A program made the position numbers and the translations under genes. Shown here in pieces: positions 60,873-64,000 of a stretch of 64,000 nt of DNA. The stretch's first letter is position 1, and each line of letters begins with the position of its first letter. The DNA is taken from contig DASVCS010000034.1 in assembly GCA_036381495.1 (NCBI GenBank), positions 1-64,000 on the forward strand. Direction: 5' to 3'. This DNA is from DASVCS01 sp036381495. GTDB taxonomy: Bacteria; Gemmatimonadota; Gemmatimonadetes; Longimicrobiales; RSA9. The notes below the pieces were generated by a model that did no database searches, was not told the DNA's origin, and was given only the letters and a program-made list of their open reading frames with translations.

Positions 60873-62617
60873 GGCCGGTGCTCGATGGGTCGGGAATCGG
60901 CCGCGCGGGGGGATGTCCACTCTGGGGCGGCTCCGCGCCCTTGCCGTGGCGTCGCTGCCTCGAGGCGGGCGGCCGGCGCCGGCCGGCGGCGGATGGAATC
61001 CGGCTGCTGCCGCAGCGTGTCCGGCGGCGGCTGCCGCACCGTATCGGGCGGCAGCGGGATGCGCGTCGTGTCCGGCGTGAAGAGCGGGATCGGGTCCGGC
61101 AGGCGCTCGCCGAGCTCATCGGTGCTGTCGCGGAGCCGCCGCGTCGTCTCATCCATATCCGCATCCGTCCGGATCACGTGCGGCGTAAGGATCAGGAACA
61201 GCTCCGTCCGTACCGTGCTGTTGTGCGTGGAACGGAACAGCGCGCCGAGGATCGGGATGTCCTTGAGGATCGGGATGCCGTTCTCCGTGTGCTCGTCCTG
61301 CTGATCGATGAGGCCGCCGATCACGACGGTGTGTCCGTCCTGGACCAGGAGCTGTGTCTCTGCCTCGCGGGTGCTGATCACCGGCGCGCCGAACTGCGTC
61401 TGCGTCGTCGCGGAGCTGACCTCCTGGAGGATGCTCAGGCTGATGTAGCCGTCCGGACTGATGGTCGGCCGGATCGTGAGCTGCGTCCCCACGTTGCGGT
61501 ACTGGACGACCTGGTCGCGGACGGCCGCGTCGGTGGGCAGGGCGCGGAAGAGTTGGATGAACGGACGCTGGCTGCCGACCAGGATCCGGGCGTCCTGATT
61601 GTTCTGCGCCAGGATGACCGGGCGCGAGAGGATGGTCACGTCCGAGGAGGAGGCCAGCGCGTTGAGTGCGACGTCGGCGTCGATGGGACCGAGGTCGCCG
61701 ACCCTTACCGTGAGAGGGCCACCGGCCGCGCCCGTCAGCGAGCCGCCGATCAGCGCGCCGCTCTCGGAGTCGCGCTGGTCGGGGACCTCGACACTGATCC
61801 CGAGGTCGGCGTTGTCGGTGCGTACGACCTCCGCGATCAGCACCTCGATGAGGACCTGGAGCGGGCGGGTGTCCAACTGCTCGATGGCCGCGCGGATGGT
61901 CTCGTAGTCCTCCGCCGTCGCGCGGATCAGCAGCGAGTTGGCGCGCAGGTCCGGCACGATCTGTACGGCGCCGCGGAGTCCGGTCGAGACGCCGGGCTGG
62001 CCCTCGATCTCGCCCGCGCCGGCCGCGCCCGGGGCTGCGGGCGCCTCGGGGAGCATCGGCAGTGTCCGCTGCTGGCGCAGTTCCTCGGAGAGCGAGACCA
62101 GGCCGCCCCCCGCGCCGGCCCCGCCGATCCCCGTGCCGAACAGGGCACTCAGCGTCTCGGCCAGTTCGTCGGCGTGCGCGTGCTTCAGCGGGTACACGTA
62201 CAGGCGCGGAGTCTCGCGCCTGCCCGCCCCCGGCACGGCCGCGCGCGGGCGTGTCGGCGCGGTCGGCCTCGTCTGCGCTTCGGCCGCGCCGCCGCTGATC
62301 CGGACGACGCCCCCCTCCTCGACCATCTCCAGGCCGTTCGATTCGACGAGGCTCTCGAGGTACTGGCGCACCACCTCCCGGGACACCGGCCCGGGCGTCC
62401 GCACCGTGACCTTCCGGTCGGGCAGGTTCCCGTAGATGATGTTCAGCCCGGCCAGCTCGGCGAGCGCGCCGATCACGACCCGCAGGTCGGCCGCCTGGAA
62501 GTCGAGCACCACGCCCGCCTCGGTCCGGCGGATGCCCGTCGGCTCCTGCCCCGCGGCCGCGCCGGCCATGACCAGCAGGAGGGCCGCCGTGCCCCAACAC
62601 GTCCACGCACGTCTCAT
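60869..62617 (-). CDS. gspD: Type II secretion outer-membrane secretin GspD
   Basis: The ATG (62617) overlaps the gspC-like stop and begins a signal peptide ending GAAAGQ (582 aa). The N0 domain (VLDFQAADLRVVIGALAELA), N1 domain (YVYPLKHAHADELAETLSAL) and N2/N3-like repeat (ANSLLIRATAEDYETIRAAI) lead to the secretin domain: LIEVLIAEVVRTDNADLGIS, ILSRPVILAQNNQDARILVG, TIRPTISPDGYISLSI and IPILKDIPILGALFR. The C-terminal 80 residues are Pro/Arg-rich. It forms the outer-membrane channel. Confidence 0.95.
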   Translation of the reverse strand: MRRAWTCWGTAALLLVMAGAAAGQEPTGIRRTEAGVVLDFQAADLRVVIGALAELAGLNIIYGNLPDRKVTVRTPGPVSREVVRQYLESLVESNGLEMVEEGGVVRISGGAAEAQTRPTAPTRPRAAVPGAGRRETPRLYVYPLKHAHADELAETLSALFGTGIGGAGAGGGLVSLSEELRQQRTLPMLPEAPAAPGAAGAGEIEGQPGVSTGLRGAVQIVPDLRANSLLIRATAEDYETIRAAIEQLDTRPLQVLIEVLIAEVVRTDNADLGISVEVPDQRDSESGALIGGSLTGAAGGPLTVRVGDLGPIDADVALNALASSSDVTILSRPVILAQNNQDARILVGSQRPFIQLFRALPTDAAVRDQVVQYRNVGTQLTIRPTISPDGYISLSILQEVSSATTQTQFGAPVISTREAETQLLVQDGHTVVIGGLIDQQDEHTENGIPILKDIPILGALFRSTHNSTVRTELFLILTPHVIRTDADMDETTRRLRDSTDELGERLPDPIPLFTPDTTRIPLPPDTVRQPPPDTLRQQPDSIRRRPAPAARLEAATPRQGRGAAPEWTSPRAADSRPIEHRP

Positions 62618-63135
62618 CGGTTCTGGTTCGCCTCGGTGGAGAGGTGGAGCACGAGTGTCGTGTCCGGACGCGTCAGCGTCGCCGTCCCCGGCGCGACGCC
62701 GACGAGCAGCATCCCTTCGAGCGTCTGGCCGACGCGGATCACCCGGGGCGGCGCACCGCGGATGGCGATCGCGGCCAGCCCGCTCCCGTCTTCGAAGGAC
62801 GCGGTGCCGAGCAGTCGCAAGGCCGGCGGCGGGGCGACCCGCTCGCGCGCGGCCACGTCCACTCGCTCGCCGGGGAGGTGATACCGGTCGGGGGGCCGCC
62901 GGCGGTCGGCGCGGAACGGCGAGCGAGCGACGGCGGCCAGGATCCCGCTGTCCGACCCGACCGGCCGCGGCGCCGGGAGCGCCGGCAGTCCCACCGCCGC
63001 GCCGGGTGCGGCGGCCGGCGGCGGCGCGGCCAGACGAAGCGCACCGCGCGCGGCGGCCGCGAACACCGCGGCGGACGCCACGATCCCCGCCAGGGCGAGT
63101 CGGTTGAGCGGTGTCCAGCCGCGCAGCCACCTCAT
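62614..63135 (-). CDS. Type II secretion GspC/PilP-like inner-membrane clamp
   Basis: The 173-residue protein has one N-terminal membrane helix (LNRLALAGIVASAAVFAAAA), a Pro/Ala linker and a beta domain of the homology-region type (LRLLGTASFEDGSGLAAIAI, VIRVGQTLEGMLLVGVAPGT). It sits at the GspC/PilP position before gspD and should link the inner-membrane platform to the secretin. Sequence similarity to either family is only moderate. Confidence 0.72.
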   Translation of the reverse strand: MRWLRGWTPLNRLALAGIVASAAVFAAAARGALRLAAPPPAAAPGAAVGLPALPAPRPVGSDSGILAAVARSPFRADRRRPPDRYHLPGERVDVAARERVAPPPALRLLGTASFEDGSGLAAIAIRGAPPRVIRVGQTLEGMLLVGVAPGTATLTRPDTTLVLHLSTEANQNR

Positions 63136-63755
63136 GGTGTCACCGTCCGTGCCACGATGGTGGCGTCCCCGGCCGGCGCATCGCCGAGGGCGTAGCCCCG
63201 CACCGTGAAGTCGATCCTGAGCACTTCCGGCTGGGAGAGCGCGAGCTGCGGGTCCGCCTGCGCCGCCTCGACGTGCAGTGATTCGACGCGGATCAGCTTG
63301 GCGCCCGAGCCCAATCGCCGCAGCAGCGTCAGGAGGCCTTCGAGATCCGTTTCCGCACGAACCCGGAGTCCGAGGCGGACCACGCCGCCGGCATCCTCGG
63401 CGGCGATCGGGTCGACCTGGACCAGGAGGACCCGACTCGCGCGGGCGTTTGCTTCGAGGTAGCGCGCCAGCGCGGCGCTGGCCGCGCCATCGTTGCCACC
63501 GCCGAACAGGCGCGGCGCCGCGGCCAGCAGCCGGGCGGCGCCCTCCTCGAACGCCTCCGGGTACGTCTCGGCCGACGCCAGCAGCGCCAGCTCGCGGTCG
63601 AGCAGCGCCCGCTCCGCGGCCAGCCGGGCACGTGCATCGGTCACCGCGCGCAGGTACGGCGCCACGGCGAACGTCCAGAGAAGCGCCGGCACCAGGACCG
63701 CGGCGCCGGCGAAGAGCGCCCGGCGATCGCGCCGATCGAGGCTCGGCCGTCTCAT
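63132..63755 (-). CDS. Type II secretion GspM/PilO-like protein
   Basis: The start at 63755 overlaps the upstream gene and gives a cytoplasmic tail, a membrane helix (ALFAGAAVLVPALLWTFAVA), a coiled coil (VTDARARLAAERALLDRELA) and a ferredoxin-like periplasmic domain (SRVLLVQVDPIAAEDAGGVV and following). This is the GspM/PilO layout. It is the inner-membrane scaffold partner of GspL. Confidence 0.8.
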   Translation of the reverse strand: MRRPSLDRRDRRALFAGAAVLVPALLWTFAVAPYLRAVTDARARLAAERALLDRELALLASAETYPEAFEEGAARLLAAAPRLFGGGNDGAASAALARYLEANARASRVLLVQVDPIAAEDAGGVVRLGLRVRAETDLEGLLTLLRRLGSGAKLIRVESLHVEAAQADPQLALSQPEVLRIDFTVRGYALGDAPAGDATIVARTVTP

Positions 63756-64000
63756 GGCGTGTCCCTCCGCGCCAGCCGGCCGCCGGCCGCGCGCGTGCGC
63801 CCCTCGTCCTCCCGCGGCGCCTCGGTCCGCTCCGGCCGAACCCCCGCGTGCGCGGCCGGCGCCTCGAAGTCGAGCGTGATGGTGAAGCGCTCCCCCGCGC
63901 CGCGCTCGTTCAGCAGGACCGGCGCGGCGAGTGCGACGTCGCGGAACCACGGCGAGCCCTCGAGCGCCGGGACCACGCTGGACGCGGACGCCGCCGACCC
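63752..64000 (-). CDS. Type II secretion GspL/PilN-like protein, C-terminal end (partial)
   Basis: The gene runs off the right edge. The visible 82 residues contain ALEGSPWFRDVALAAPVLLN and ERFTITLDFEAP, the end of a PilN/GspL ferredoxin-like domain, followed by a charged tail. The stop overlaps the GspM-like start (ATGA). The ATPase, platform and major pseudopilin genes (E, F, G) must lie further right or elsewhere. Confidence 0.75.
   Translation of the reverse strand, partial: GSAASASSVVPALEGSPWFRDVALAAPVLLNERGAGERFTITLDFEAPAAHAGVRPERTEAPREDEGRTRAAGGRLARRDTP

Overview
The window comes from a high-GC, Gram-negative-type bacterium with an outer membrane. It has a SusC/SusD pair, an OmpA-like lipoprotein, a PorV-like outer-membrane protein, many Sec and lipoprotein signal peptides, and a type II secretion operon. 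The high GC, the SusCD pair, many secreted S8 and DPP-IV-type peptidases and a B12-dependent ribonucleotide reductase together suggest Gemmatimonadota or a related FCB-group lineage. This is inference from gene content, not a phylogenetic result.

Layout. (1) 1-12.4 kb: the 3' end of an RNase D gene, two secreted subtilases, an RCC1-repeat lipoprotein, a PorV-like protein translationally coupled to one subtilase, a DPP-IV-type peptidase and an OmpA-like lipoprotein. (2) 13.0-36.3 kb: a carbohydrate-utilisation cluster of lacI-type regulator, SusC, SusD, GH144/glucoamylase-like hydrolase, GH3, sulfatase, formylglycine-generating enzyme, GH31, sugar ABC importer (binding protein and two permeases), CehA/McbA-type hydrolase, GH1 on the opposite strand, and the importer ATPase. 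The apparent logic is extracellular and periplasmic degradation, TonB-dependent uptake across the outer membrane and ABC uptake across the inner membrane, in one locus under a LacI-type repressor that has an operator-like palindrome upstream of its own gene. (3) 36.3-41.2 kb: an ECF sigma factor coupled to an anti-sigma protein with a thioredoxin-like C-terminus, a beta-propeller lipoprotein and a TrmH-type RNA methyltransferase. (4) 41.2-44.2 kb: feoA, feoB and gdx/sugE behind a promoter carrying a Fur-box-like palindrome. (5) 44.5-46.2 kb: a frameshifted serine hydrolase. (6) 46.4-49.0 kb: nrdJ, with a promoter overlapping two NrdR-like boxes. (7) 49.3-54.2 kb: nth, a small charged protein, a stand-alone LigD-type polymerase domain, a type II NADH dehydrogenase and trpS. 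(8) 54.3-58.1 kb: a metal-uptake operon with a possibly leaderless small Cys/His protein, an outer-membrane protein, a TroA-type binding protein and a permease, but no ATPase gene. (9) 58.1-64.0 kb: a type II secretion operon read leftward in the order L-like, M, C, D, H, I, J, K, with overlapping stop and start codons.

The intergenic DNA is unusually structured. I see a dispersed repeat of about 93 bp in three copies, a composite family built from CGTTTA units with inverted modules, two arrays of a GGGCTA/GGGCTG hexamer, and several perfect GC-rich hairpins between genes. No tRNA, rRNA, CRISPR array or transposase gene was recognised.
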